In this document: positions 23,762 to 34,499 of the stretch, piece by piece
Layout of the letters: every line of letters starts with the position of its first letter
Numbering within the stretch: position 1 is the first letter of the stretch
Source of the DNA: Hevea brasiliensis
Lineage: Eukaryota > Streptophyta > Magnoliopsida > Malpighiales > Euphorbiaceae
DNA: 64,000 nt
Direction of reading: 5' to 3'
Assembly (NCBI RefSeq): GCF_030052815.1
Contig: NC_079509.1
Location: forward strand, 41,534,750 to 41,598,749
Notes under the pieces: generated by a model
Told to the model about the DNA's origin: nothing
Database searches by the model: none
Seen by the model: only the letters and a program-made list of their open reading frames with translations
Position numbers and translations under genes: made by a program

Positions 23762-24388
23762 GGAATGGGTGCTCTTAATGAAGGGTCAGGATCTCTTCTG
23801 GGGAGATGGAAGGTTTGGATTTAAAAGGACATGATCTGATGCCTGAGAATTGAAGAGAATCAAAATAGACGGCTGAGATCCTATTCAGAATATTTGTCCT
23901 TTCTCTTTTTCAATCCAATGGCTCAGGATCTTCCTGTCAAGATGGATCTGAAGGCCGGGAACAAAAGGCACCGGTCCTGTCGTCTACTTTTTGATCCAAG
24001 GGCTTCGGGTTTATCCTTACGAGTAAGATCAACGGTGGAGATTCAAAAGCACAGGACTGTCATAACTGTCCTGGCGTCTGTCAGCATTATGGGCGATTCT
24101 GTAAATAAAGCATGCGGTGAAGATTTGATCTTGCCTGCAACGCTTTAACTACCTCGGCTCTGATTATGAAGGAGGTTATTGGAAGTCTTTTGTCTTCTTT
24201 TCCGATCTCCATTCCTTCCGATCTCTCCATTATGACCCCTTTTCCGATCTCTCATATCGGGCCCCTCTCCCGATCTTTCCCATTCTAGAACCTTCCCTTC
24301 TAACCAATCTGCCTCAGTCAAAGCATTTAATTCTTCGGTTACCAATGCATCCGCTTCAGTTTCCATAAGTAATAAATGCTCAGGCCCC

Positions 24389-24398
24389 CTATATATAC
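24389..24398 (+). promoter_or_regulatory. TATA-like box upstream of LTR ORF-A, 3' LTR
   Basis: CTATATATAC, 90 bp before the ATG of the 137-codon ORF, preceded by CCCC and followed by a C/T-rich leader (TTTCTCCTTTTTCC). Plant TATA-like arrangement, antisense to element C. Conserved in the other LTR. Confidence 0.5.
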
Positions 24399-24487
24399 GC
24401 CTCAGTGGGGAATCTCTCCGACATTACATTTCTCCTTTTTCCATTTCTCCCTTCTCCTGTTCTAGTTTCTCCGACAACATTCCGGCC

Positions 24488-24901
24488 ATGGTGACCACTT
24501 TTGATCTTTTTCTGACTGCTCTCTTTGCTCTCCGACTGAAAATTTATGATCCCGATGATCGGAGAATCATGAGAACCATATTTGATGACAGTGAGAGAAC
24601 CGGACTAATTTACCGATCAAGATTGAAAATGTCGATCGTACTGATCTCGAATCAGTCTACCGATATAATCGGTGAACTGATTTCGACCGAGAGGACTACT
24701 AATTTCCCTTTTAATATCAGTGACCGCCTCTTGAAGTTCATTTGGCTCCTCACCACATCGGGCGTCCTGACTGCAGCTCGGTTCTGGTCGATGACATCGA
24801 CGATGACTCCGCTTACCATCATGAGAGTCATAGTCACTCTATTTGAGCTGCACATCTATCCGGTGCCTATGGCTGGCTTTCTGATCAAACACATCTTTTG
24901 A
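24488..24901 (+). CDS. LTR ORF-A, 137 residues, unknown function (3' LTR copy)
   Basis: Starts MVTTFDLFLTALFALRLKIY with a favourable initiator context (CGGCCATGG) and ends IKHIF followed by TGA. It lies in U3 of the LTR, antisense to the retrotransposon genes, behind its own TATA-like box. The other LTR has the same ORF at the same length (42382-42795). I count about 32 nucleotide and 24 amino-acid differences between the two. That ratio fits neutral drift after insertion, so there is no evidence of selection in this copy. No domain recognised; hydrophobic patches (FLTALFA, LLKFIWLLTTSG) are not convincing membrane segments. It may be a small protein, an upstream exon of ORF-B, or chance. 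Confidence 0.4.
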   Translation: MVTTFDLFLTALFALRLKIYDPDDRRIMRTIFDDSERTGLIYRSRLKMSIVLISNQSTDIIGELISTERTTNFPFNISDRLLKFIWLLTTSGVLTAARFWSMTSTMTPLTIMRVIVTLFELHIYPVPMAGFLIKHIF

Positions 24902-24954
24902 TTCAGCCACAAGACTAGGCTTTGACATAGGTCCCTACTAGATAGGATGTAGTA

Positions 24955-25065
24955 TTGATCTTTAGAGATCGCCCAAATGATGTAATCTGACCTTTAAAGG
25001 TTCTTAATGATGTAATCCGATCTCTTGAGATCTCCCAAATGATGTAATCTGACCTTTTGAAAATG
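24955..25065 (+). repeat. Short tandem repeat after LTR ORF-A
   Basis: Three degenerate units with CCCAAATGATGTAATC(T/C)GA alternating with TTAATGATGTAATCCGATCT. A matching array is at about 42846-42960 in the other LTR. Followed by AATGAAATGAAATTTTATTT, which could serve as a plant-type polyadenylation region for the plus-strand unit. Confidence 0.65.
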
Positions 25066-25314
25066 AAATGAAATTTTATTTGACAGTTATCATTTAATTA
25101 TTGCCTTAATTAATTTTTGATCTCTGATGTGCATATCCAATCTGGTTCCTAACTAAATCACCCTTAGCCGATCTGTGACTCTGAACATTTACCTTATTTC
25201 GATGACCTTAGCTGGCCGATCTCATTTTATTTTATTATTGTGTTTCTGGAACCTTCTTGCGATGCGTCAGAAAAGCGGGCAAATTACACCAACTGATGCA
25301 CCGCTTGGGACTTT

Positions 25315-25346
25315 GTGAGCATTGAATGCTCACACGGGTATAAATA
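25315..25346 (+). promoter_or_regulatory. Perfect palindrome and TATA box upstream of LTR ORF-B, 3' LTR
   Basis: GTGAGCATTGAATGCTCAC (25315-25333) has two 9-bp arms around one base. Five bases later comes TATAAATA (25339-25346), and the ATG of ORF-B is at 25501. The same arrangement, unchanged, is at 43210-43241. A dyad this close to TATA could bind a dimeric regulator; this is inference. Confidence 0.6.
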
Positions 25347-25500
25347 GGGGGAGGGTCCCTCAGTTGCTCCCCTATGCCATTTTCAGCACTCTGCTCGCAA
25401 TTTTAACTTTCTCTCATTTCTTCAAGTTTTTTCGGCACCGATCACACTCCGGTAAGGACTTTAATCCTTCTCTTACTTAAGCCTTTTTATTTCTTTGAAA

Positions 25501-27341
25501 ATGAGCGACGCCGAGGGTCAGAGAGCGGCGAGCCCTCTTTCTGTCCAAGTCTCATGGTCATCAGATGAAGTTGAAGTGGTCGGACCAAGTGGGCAATCTG
25601 AGCCTCCTACGACTTTCGCCTTAGTTCGTGGTCGAGCAGCTCAATCAAGACAGACATCTTACTCTGGTAGAGAAAATCTTTCGATGGATGAGTTGCCGTC
25701 AGTCCTCCAGGAAACTGATCTGTAATCCATTAGTCAAGAATACAACCTTCAAACCGATTCCTTCAAGCTTATCAGATGCCATGGCGATCTCCGAGCCGAT
25801 CACTTTTTTGATGAAAATGATGTGATGATGGTGTACGAAGAGCAGTTAAAAGTCGGGCTTCAGTTTCCCCTTGATGACTTCTTCAAGGACGTCTTGAAAT
25901 TTTACCATGTCTCGGTAGCCCAAGTACATCCGAACTCGTGGCGAATTCTAGTAGCTTTCAGAGGCTTATGCCAGGCCAAGAAGATCGATCCTACCATGAA
26001 ATTTTTGCCGAGCTACATAGGCTTACTCGCTGAAAGGATGACGAGTACTAGTTCTTCCAGGAAAAACCGCATTGTGGGCTTTTTACTAATATCCCCTCTT
26101 CACTAAACAATTGGAAAAATCGCTTATTCATGTTGAGGAGCAAGATTTCGAATGGTTTTGAGGGTTTCCCCCATAGTTGGCAATATCTGGTCCCTCCGAT
26201 TCTGAAGAGGATCACCCTGAGTAGGGATGAGGGTGCCATGGTAATGGAACTTAAGGATCTAGCGGCCACCCAGAAGTTCTCTTACTTATATGCGGTGATG
26301 GCCGAGCTGAAACATTGGATGATGCGGCTGATCACCAATTAAGGATACGAGCTCCAGCTCTCTGACCTTGGCCTTGGTACCTTCCCCATCTCTGATCTCT
26401 GAACCTTAGTGAACTCACTGACTTTTCTTTGTGCAGGTATGGCGAGCGACGAGGTTTCTAAGGAGAGCCGCAAGCGGAAGAGGGAGGTCTCCAGAAAGGT
26501 GCGGGAAATAAAGATCTCCGTGGTATCACAGACGCCGAGGCGAGATTCAGAAGAAGTGCCGGGAGACTCATCCCGACCTTCGAGACAACCGGTCCCGGAA
26601 GTAGAAGTAGCTCCTTCTCCCCCTCGACAAGAAGAGCCACCACCTCCACCTGTTCCTTCGAGTGCTGAAGGGGGGTCTTCCCAACCTACAGTGAGGACCC
26701 TTTCTCGTGGTGCCCAAGTCCTCATTCATTCTCTGGAGAAGAACTGATCTGTTCAGGAGAATCCAGGCTTGGACAAAGTTCTGGGCCCTACCATATGCCT
26801 TCAGGAGGATCGGAATAGGCTGACCCCGAGTATCATTGATGATCTCCTAGCCCAAACGATGAGTTTGAGCATAGAGAGCTTGGTGAACCAACATATAATC
26901 AGGGAAAAAGCTCATCTTCTGAGGTAGGAAATTCTAAAAGCGGTCAAGGACGCATCCTCTGCCCAAGCTCAACTTTCCTCTGCCCAAGATTATATTACCG
27001 AACTCGAAGGTCGGATGAAGTCCTACAAGGATAAATTGCCCGAATAGGGTCATGAACTCGGAGAGGCTCGGGCGCTCCGAACTGCTAATGTCGCTCACCT
27101 CACCGAAGAACTCAAAGTAAAAGAAGAAGAGGCTGTGATGAGGGAAGCTGGTGCTTATGTGAACGCCCACAGTGACCTTTTGGCTGAGCTCAGGAGGTGT
27201 TATCCTAAGGAAGACTTCTCTTGGATGGTGGACCTGGCTCCCCGAGACAAAGAGGAGAGCAAGGAGGAATCAAAGAGAGAGAGGGAGAATGAGCGAAATG
27301 TACCAAGAGATCAGGCTGGGGGAGATCCTCTAGCCGAATGA
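25501..27341 (+). pseudogene. LTR ORF-B, gypsy-type transposon protein (Transposase_28-like), 3' LTR copy
   Basis: Antisense gene inside U3 of element C. It starts MSDAEGQRAASPLSVQVSWS; TAA at about 25723 replaces a Gln codon of the other copy. A conserved block follows (VAQVHPNSWRILVAFRGLCQ), then a frameshift near 26000, then NGFEGFPHSWQYLVPP and LKHWMMRLITN. A second part from about 26438 (MASDEVSKESRKRKREVSRK) has a basic start, a Pro-rich middle and a long coiled coil ending GGDPLAE. A TGA in LEKN-stop interrupts it. The WRILVAFRGLC block resembles the plant family Pfam Transposase_28. Its role is unknown. The paired copy at 43396-45237 is better preserved. Confidence 0.75.
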
Positions 27342-27994
27342 CTCGTAAATGTTTACTTTGGAATGAAATGAAGCCTTTTTGCTCAATTTCTTATTGAGAT
27401 CAGAAAATGTCCAAATTGTATGAGTACTTAATTGTTTTGCACGCACTGGACGATAAACTTTAAAAGCAACCATTAACCAAAGTATGAGAGATCGACAAAA
27501 CATTACGGATAAGCTTGAGATCGGGCTGAGCCCTGACTAAACACCCGGTAGATCTTTAGCACATTGGAAAGACTTGATTTGAATTTTAGGATCGGGATCA
27601 TCAATAGACCGGACATAAACCTTTAGCTTTATTTTGAGAAATAGATCGGACATAAACCTTTTAACTTTATTTTAGGAAATATATTGAACACACAAGTGCG
27701 GGACTCGATTCTAGCATTAGCTAAATGATTTTCCACTACATTTGTAAAGAGAGATCAGAGACGAGACCGAATGGCATGGGGCCTGGTGTTGGTTTGATTC
27801 CCTTCAACGAGAGATTGGAAATGAGATTGGATGGGATGGAAACTTGACATTTTTTTGACCTCCTCTGACGAGAGATCAGAAAGCCATCGACTAGATGGGA
27901 GATCGGTCGAGTCATTTGTAACCGAAAAATGTCGGGTGGGGATCGATTTCAAAGTCAATTGACTTTGGGGGTCGGCCAAAATATAGTGTCGATA

Positions 27995-28007
27995 GCTGCC
28001 CCTCTTT
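27995..28007 (-). promoter_or_regulatory. Polypurine tract of element C
   Basis: The minus strand reads TAAAGAGGGGCAGC immediately before the 3' LTR. Plus-strand cDNA synthesis would start here. It confirms the minus orientation and the inner LTR boundary. Confidence 0.75.
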
Positions 28008-28059
28008 ACATAATTTCTATTGAAGGGAATGACATTTTCCATATAGGAATTATGTAAAG

Positions 28060-29280
28060 ATTCAGACCCATATTTTGGGCGATCTGTTTGAGAATCAAGA
28101 ATTTGGCTTAAAAGTCAAGGTCGGAAACTAAAACCAACTTAGGTCAAGGATCCAAAGATTGATGGCAGAAAATTTAAATGCTTAAAAATTAAAATCAACT
28201 TAGATCAAGGATCCAGAGGTTGATGGCAGGAAATTAAAATGCTAAAAATTAAAATCAACTTAGATCAAGGAACCAGAGGTTGATGGCAGGAAATTAAAAT
28301 GCTGAAAATTAAAATCAACTTAGATCGAGGATCCAGAGGTTGATGACATGAAATTAAATGCGAGAAATTAAAATCAACTTAGATCGAGGATCCAAAGATT
28401 GATGGCAGAAATTAAATGCGAGAAATTAAAATCAACTTAGATCGAGGATCCAAAGATTGATGGCAGAAATTAAATGCGAGAAATTAAAATCAACTTAGAT
28501 CGAGGATCCAGAGGTTGATGGCAGGAAATTAAAATCAACTTGGATCAAGAAACCAGAGGTTGATGACTGGAATTTAAATGTAAAAATTAAAATCAACTTA
28601 GATCGAGGATCTAGAGGTTAATGGCAGGAAATTAAAATCAACTTGGATCAAGGAACCAGAGGTTGATGACTGGAATTTAAATGTGAAAATTAAAATTAAC
28701 TTGGATCAAGGAACCAGAGGTTGATGACAGGAATTTAAAATCAACTTGGATCAAGGAACCAGAGGTTGATGACAGAAAATTAAAATCAACTTGGATCAAG
28801 GAACCAAAGGATGATAGCAAGAAATTTAAATGCGAAAATTAAAATCAACTTGGATCAAGGAACCAGGGGTTGATAGCAAGAAATTCAAATGCTGGAAATT
28901 AAAATCAAATTGGATAAAGGAACCAGAGGTTAATGACAGGAATTTAAAATCAACTTGGATCAAGGAACCAGAGGTTGGTAGCAAGAAATTTAAATGCGAA
29001 AATTAAAATCAACTTGGATCAATGAACCAAAGGTTAATAGCAAGAAATTTAAATGCTGGAAATTAAAATCAACTTGGATCAAGGAACCAGAGGTTGATGA
29101 CAGGAATTTAAAATAGATGTTGATAGCAAGAAATTTAAATGTGAAAATTAAAATCAACTTAGATCAAGGAACCAAAGGTTGATAGCAAGAAATTTAAATG
29201 TGAAAATTAAAATCAACTTGGATCAAGGAACCAGAGGTTGATAGCAAGAAATTTAAAATGCTGGAAATCAAAATGCTTAC
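28060..29280 (-). repeat. 3'-UTR tandem array of element C, about 20 units
   Basis: Units share AAATTAAAATCAACTTGGAT then CAAGGAACCAGAGGTTGATG. Two length classes alternate: about 58-61 bp (with an extra AAATTTAAATGCGAAAATT-like segment) and about 42-45 bp (without it). The array lies between the integrase stop and the PPT. Similar variable arrays in Ogre-group 3' UTRs are known and have been linked to the origin of satellite repeats. Confidence 0.92.
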
Positions 29281-29453
29281 AAAGCAAGCCTAACCTGACA
29301 CGAGAAGTTCTTCCGTGATGAAGTATACTTAACAGGATCCCGAAGATAAACGATTAATGGAGGACGAGTCTCAAGATTTAAACCCATAACCTTCCCTTTC
29401 TTACTCACTTCTCAGGAAGCCCTTTCTGTTCTCGACTTGCTTATTTTGCGAAA

Positions 29454-30136
29454 AGCGCCATTGCGGGTTTTCACTTTCCCCTCTGCCCATCTAACTAGAA
29501 GCGCCCTTCGGGGTTTTCACCCCTAGGTTTTTTTTTTAGGCATTTCCTGCAAATCTCTTTGCAAAATGCATGAGGTTATCAATATCCAAATCCTAATCTT
29601 ATCAAAGAATTTTAACAGATTAATAGCGCATAAAATAAAGAGGTAGAAAAAGAAAGCATTAGAGTGTGAGTATACAAGAAAGATGAATCTGAGTTTAAGC
29701 AAAAGATAAATTAAAAATATAAATGTGTGAAGAAGATAGATTAAAGTGAGAGGATGACTTTATTATGGCTTGAGAGAAAAAGGAATAGTTTCGAAGAAAA
29801 AGTGGTACAAGAATGGATCTCACAGATTCCTTGTAGTTAACTTTAAAGTCCCTTAACTGCTAATACTTCAAGTACTCTGTTGACGAACATTTGTGCCGTG
29901 GTGGCTTATTTCCTTTTCTTGGTCTCATATTCCCTTCCTTATTTCTCCATTTTCTGGTTCTAAGGGTGCCCTTTTGGGTTTTCACCCCTAGAATTTTTTT
30001 TTTTTTGCATTGCTCGCTCTTTCAGGGTGGCTTTTCGGGTTTTCACCCTTCACTCAATTTACAAAAAGCGCCCTTCCGGGTTTTTGCCCTCTTTCGCACA
30101 TTTCGCTAGGAGCGCCCTTTCGGGTTTTCACCCCTA
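29454..30136 (-). repeat. Six scattered copies of a GCGCCC...GGGTTTTCACCCC module
   Basis: Copies near 29454, 29500, 29964, 30025, 30067 and 30111, each 25-28 bp. In the sense RNA (minus strand) the best copies read GGGGUGAAAACCCGAAAGGGC, which can form GGGU-GAAA-ACCC or the competing CCC-GAAA-GGG, both closed by GNRA-type loops. Four of the six copies keep GGGUGAAAACCC. Located just after the integrase stop and before the long tandem array. Confidence 0.7.
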
Positions 30137-30903
30137 CCCCTTTTTTTTTTTTAAGTCATAATACCTTTTGACAGTGTTGGCATTCACAGGTCTTGGAAAT
30201 TCTTCGCCATCCATATGGGTCAAGATCAGGGCTCCACCAGAAAATGCCTTTTTAACCACGTAGGGTCCCTCATAGGTTGGAAGCACCTTTTTTAGGATAA
30301 GGTATCCTGGTTGGAATTCGCGTGGGCGAATGCCTTTGTTAAATGCCCTAGCCATTCTTCTCTGGTATAATTGCCCATGACATGTTGCCACTAGCCTTTT
30401 CTCGTCTAGCAAATTCAATTGGTCTAACCTTGACTGGATCCATTCCGACTCATCGGTTCCTGATTCTTTGAGAATTCTCAGAGAAGGAATTTCTACTTCA
30501 ATAGGCAAAACAGCTTCCATTCCATAAACCAGTGAGTATGGAGTTGCCCCAGTTGATGTCCTTACGGAGGTTCGATATGCATGTAGGGCGTAGGGAAGCA
30601 TATCATGCCAATCTCTATAGGTGACTGTCATTTTCCGGATGATTCTCTTGAGATTTTTGTTAGCGGCTTCTACCCCTCCATTCATTTGGGGATGGTATAG
30701 TGAGGAATTGAGATGTCGGATCCTGTATTGGTCACATAAACTTTGGACCTTGGGACCATTCAAATTCTTTGCGTTTTCAGTGACGATTTCGCTGGGGAGG
30801 CCGTGTCGGCAGATGATATTATTTTGGAGGAATTTGAGGAATGTGTTCTGCGTGATGTGGGCATATGACATCGCTTCGACCCATTTAGAAAAATAGTCAA
30901 TAC
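30134..30903 (-). pseudogene. Element C integrase, N-terminal part deleted
   Basis: Reads DYFSKWVEAMSYAHITQNTF, then CRHGLPSEIVTENAKNL, YHPQMNGGVEAANK, YALHAYRTSVRTSTGATPYS, YGMEAVLPIEVEIPS, and a C-terminal segment ending VKRYYDLKKKKG with the stop near 30134. Of the DDE triad, the first Asp and the HHCC zinc domain are missing, the second Asp is replaced by Glu (VTEN, codon 30776-30778), and the Glu of GGVEAAN is present. The C-terminal GPYVVKK and FSGGALILTHMDGEEFPRPV segments are typical of the Tat lineage. Inactive. Confidence 0.92.
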
Positions 30904-33130
30904 ATCAGCTGGCTCTTTTTCCTCACCGTCGACCTTGTTAACATGCTCATCAGGGAATTCAAAATCCAAGGCTTCATAATCTTGGATAGGGTTTTCTGCT
31001 AGGAGATCAGCGATTACGCTACCTTTTACTGCTTTTCGGGTCATATAGACAATGTCATATTGAGAGAGTATGACCTGCCATTTGGCTATCCTACCTGGCA
31101 CAAATGGGCTTTCGAATACATACTTGATAGGATCCATCCTGGAGATGAGCCATCTCTTATGATTCAACATGTAGTGTTTAAGCCGATTCGCCGTCCAGGC
31201 TAATGTGCAACAAGTTTTCTCTAGGAAAGAGTACCTTGACTCGCAATCATTGAATTTCTTGCTCAGGTAATAAATGGCCCTCTCCTTTCGCTCTGTATTG
31301 TCATGCTGCCCCAAAACACATCCCATTGAATTTTGTTGGACTGTATGTATAAAATCAACGGTCTTCCCTCTACCGGAGGGACTAATATTGGCTGGTTTGA
31401 CAGGTACTGCTTAATTTTCTCAAAAGCCTCTTGAAAAACTGAATCCCATTGAGAGGTGTTGTTCTTTCTGAATAGTCTAAAAATGGGTTCAGCTTTAGCA
31501 GTGAGGTTGGAAATAAATCTTGAAATGTAGTTTAGCTTCCCCAGGAAACTGCGCACCTCCCTTTCTATTTTTGGGGATGGCATTTCTTGAATGGCCCGAA
31601 CCTTATCTGGATCCACTTCTATTCCCTTCTCACTCACTATGAATCCCAACAGCTTTCCAGATCTAGCTCCAAACACACATTTGGCCGGGTTCAACTTCAG
31701 CTGATACTTTCTGAGTCTCTCGAATACTTTCCTCAGCACCTGTACATGGCTTTCTCCCTCCCTGGATTTGATGATCATGTCATCCACGTACACCTCCACT
31801 TCTTTGTGCATCATATTGTGGAATAACGTGACCATAGCGCGTTGGTAACTAGCCCCAGCATTCTTTAACCCAAATGGCATGACCCGATAACAGAATACCC
31901 CTCACTGAGTGATGAAAGCGATTTTTTCCTTGTCTTCTTCATCCATGGGGATTTGGTTGTATCCAGATGCCCCATAAATACATGAACATCTACCCAATCC
32001 TACAACATTGTCTACTAGCACATCTATGTGTGGGAGAGGGAAATCATCCTTCAAACTTGCTTTATTGAGATCCCTGTAATCAACACACACCCTGACTCTC
32101 CCGTCCTTCTTCATTATCAAGACAACATTAGCTATCCATTGGGGGTATTTAACCACTTCCAAAAACCCAGCATCATACTACTTTTTGACTTCATCCCTAA
32201 CTTTGAGTAGAGTGTCAGGGTTCATTCTTCTTAGCTTTTGCTTTACTGGAATCGTCCCGGGAATTAGGGGAATCTTGTGTGTCACAATCTGAGGATCTAA
32301 ACCGATCATATCGTCATAGCTCCATGAAAATACATCTAAGAATTCTTTTAGCAAACTGACCATATCTTCTAATTCCCCACTTCCCACAATCTTAAGTTCC
32401 CTTTTTATTTCTTCTGTGCCTAGATTGATGGTATGTGTTTCGTCCCCACAAGGCACCAGGGAAGGTTCATCTCTTTCACCCCTTTCTTCTGTAAGTTCTT
32501 CTTCAGAATCACTTGAAGTAATGGCAGTCATGGGAGTTTTAAAATTAATGTGAGGAATTTCTGAGTCTATTGAATTATTAGGTGTTAATTAATGAATGGT
32601 CCTGAAGAAGCGAAAGTGGAGTATATTATAAGAATGGATTTCAAGAGAAAAAGAAAAGATAATTGGATGCAAAATGCGCTATTAGTTCATTAATATTCAT
32701 ATCATAAGAGAAGGGTCCATTTACAGCATTACACTCGTCACCATGGACAAAATGATCAAGTGTAGATAACCAGAGGTACTTTACTCGAGATTGAGTACAA
32801 GAATGTCCTCTGCTGTGCAGTTTTCCAGCTCTTGCCCTTCAGCCATTGGCAAGATCAGGGCTTCATACAAGGAATCGAGATGGATGACATCAATGGATGG
32901 TTCATCGGGAGATTCTTCAGCTTCCACTGGATTTTCAATGACCGGCTTGGTGAAGATGTCTGTGATCTTTGGGAAGACTCTCGTTTTTCCGACTCTCCGA
33001 TCAAACCTCTAATCCCGGAGCATATTTCTCATCCAGAATCGCCCATCCATGAGGGCGTCTTCCTCAAATCCCAGGCCAAAATAGTCAATCTTTTAGATAG
33101 TCGATATGGGTTCAACAATCAACTATAATG
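30904..33130 (-). pseudogene. Element C reverse transcriptase and RNase H
   Basis: Minus strand: KQKLRRMNPDTLLKVRDEVK; a UAG (32178-32180); WIANVVLIMKKDGRVRVCVD; YNQIPMDEEDKEKIAFITQ; a UGA at 31902-31904 where Trp is usual; MPFGLKNAGASYQRAM; the catalytic YVDDMIIKS (YVDD at 31779-31790); VRSFLGKLNYISRFI. A frameshift near 31300-31330 precedes the RNase H start (MGCVLGQHDNTERKERAIYY, RLKHYML). After VDGEEKEPAD at about 30905 the sequence jumps to integrase, so the rest of RNase H, any second RNase H domain of the Tat type and the integrase N-terminus are deleted. 32532-33130 is a linker with stops. Confidence 0.93.
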
Positions 33131-34193
33131 TGGCGCCTAGCCCCTTGCCTATCTCATATCCGCTCTTAAGCATCACCTTTGCAACCATGGTTGTAGCCCC
33201 TTCATCCCTCAGGATAGTTTCTTGCAGTTCTAGAGCCTAGAAAGAACTTTCCAAGGACTTTTCAGCTGCTTCCACATAAGGAAGTGATTGCGGCTTAGTG
33301 ACCAGCATGGCTTCTTCCCCCTTTACAGTGATGATTCTGCCGTCTATGATGTATTTAATTTTCTGATGCAAGGTCGAAGGTACAGCATTTGCTGAATGGA
33401 TCCAAGGCCTCCCTAGCAGCATGGTGTATGCAGGTTCAATGTCCATCACTTGGAATGTGACGTTGAAAGTGCATGCCCCGATTTGAAGCGGCAAGTCGAT
33501 GTCTCCCAGTACTTCCCTCCTTGTGCCATCAAAGGCTCTTACTACCATGGCACTTTGACGTATGTTTGATCGGTCGACAAGTAGCCTCACCAAGGTGGCA
33601 TTGGGCAAGACATTAAGCGCAAATCCATTGTCAATTAGGACCTTGGCAACTACGCACCCCTTACATTTGACTGTCATGTGTAAAGCTTTGGTGTGCTTCA
33701 AGCCAGCCTGGTCTATCTCTTCTTCTGAGAAAGTGATGAAACTGGATGCCTGAATCTATCCTACTATCTTCTCGAATTGCCCCGGTGTGATATCGGGGTT
33801 TACAAAGGCCTGATCCAGAATCTTTTATAAGGCTTGGCGATGCATCTCTGAACTTAAGATCAATGACAGCAACGAAATCTGTGCAGGCGTCTTCCTCAGT
33901 TGCTCGACAATGTCATATACACTTTGCTTCATTATCTGAAGCAAGAGCTCATCTTCTCCACTCGATCCAGCAGGTTCTCCTTTCTCGACTTTCTCAACCT
34001 CTTCTTCCGTGTTTTCCTGCGTCTCTCCCATTTTTACTTTCCCCTTTTTCTTTTCCTTCTCTTCATTCCCGTAACATCTCCCACTTCGGGTTATTATTTC
34101 TATCTCTTGCTCAAGTAGGGAGGTGTTACTGGTTGTGATAGGTTTGAGATTTGATTGGGGAGTAGCATTACTGGAGGGTCCGATGTAAGTCAT
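33131..34193 (-). pseudogene. Element C aspartic protease with G-patch-like segment
   Basis: Residues before the protease (EIEIITRSGRCY, acidic linker) run 34193-33825. The protease reads GCVVAKVLIDNGFALNVLP (catalytic box DNG in place of the usual D[ST]G, as seen in plant Tat elements), FQVMDIEPAYTMLLGRPWIH and HQKIKYIIDGRIITVKGEE, ending at a UAG at 33237-33239. In the same frame beyond the stop lies MVAKVMLKSGYEIGKGLGAT, a glycine pattern like the G-patch segment reported between protease and RT in Ogre-type polyproteins. It would mature Gag and Pol; broken here. Confidence 0.85.
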
Positions 34194-34499
34194 TCTGAAG
34201 TGCTCGTGGGGGACAAAGCATGGTTTAAGGGTTATCGAGTGTGGAGTATAGGCAAGGTTAGGAGTTGATGTACTACTGGATGCTTCTTGAGTGAAGACTT
34301 AGAAATTGTAGTTTCAAGGCACAGCATGAGTGTTTGTGATCGGGAGCTGAGGAGAGGTTCAGATGACTATTACTGGTGGTGGTGGTGTTGGGGCGTTGGG
34401 GGCAGAGAAGGTTAATCTAGGATTGGGGGTTGAGGCATTCTAGCCAAATCTGGCGGTATTTACTTCGCCCTCCACTTTCGATCTTTTTTTGGCATCTTA

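Larger units (their letters stand above)
21620..27994 (-). repeat. 3' LTR of Ogre-like element C
   Basis: Plus-strand ends TGTCGTATAG ... GTGTCGATA. Collinear over its whole length with 39515-45892. A minus-strand TATA at 23753-23761 divides it into about 4.2 kb of U3 (23760-27994) and about 2.1 kb of R/U5. Two plus-strand, antisense ORF units lie in the U3 part (separate entries). The U5 end has the block GGGCGGGAAAGGTGTTAGGC near 21785. Confidence 0.92.

Noticed and set aside
24145..24366. 73-residue minus-strand ORF conserved in both LTRs of element C (also 42039-42260)
   Set aside because: It overlaps the presumed leader of ORF-A on the other strand, has no recognisable motif, and its presence in both LTRs follows from LTR identity at insertion.
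24652..24855. Minus-strand ORF opposite ORF-A in both LTRs
   Set aside because: A frame shadow of the plus-strand ORF, with no start context or motif.
28060..29280. CRISPR-like appearance of evenly spaced repeats
   Set aside because: No unique spacers; units are contiguous and degenerate, in a plant retrotransposon 3' UTR.
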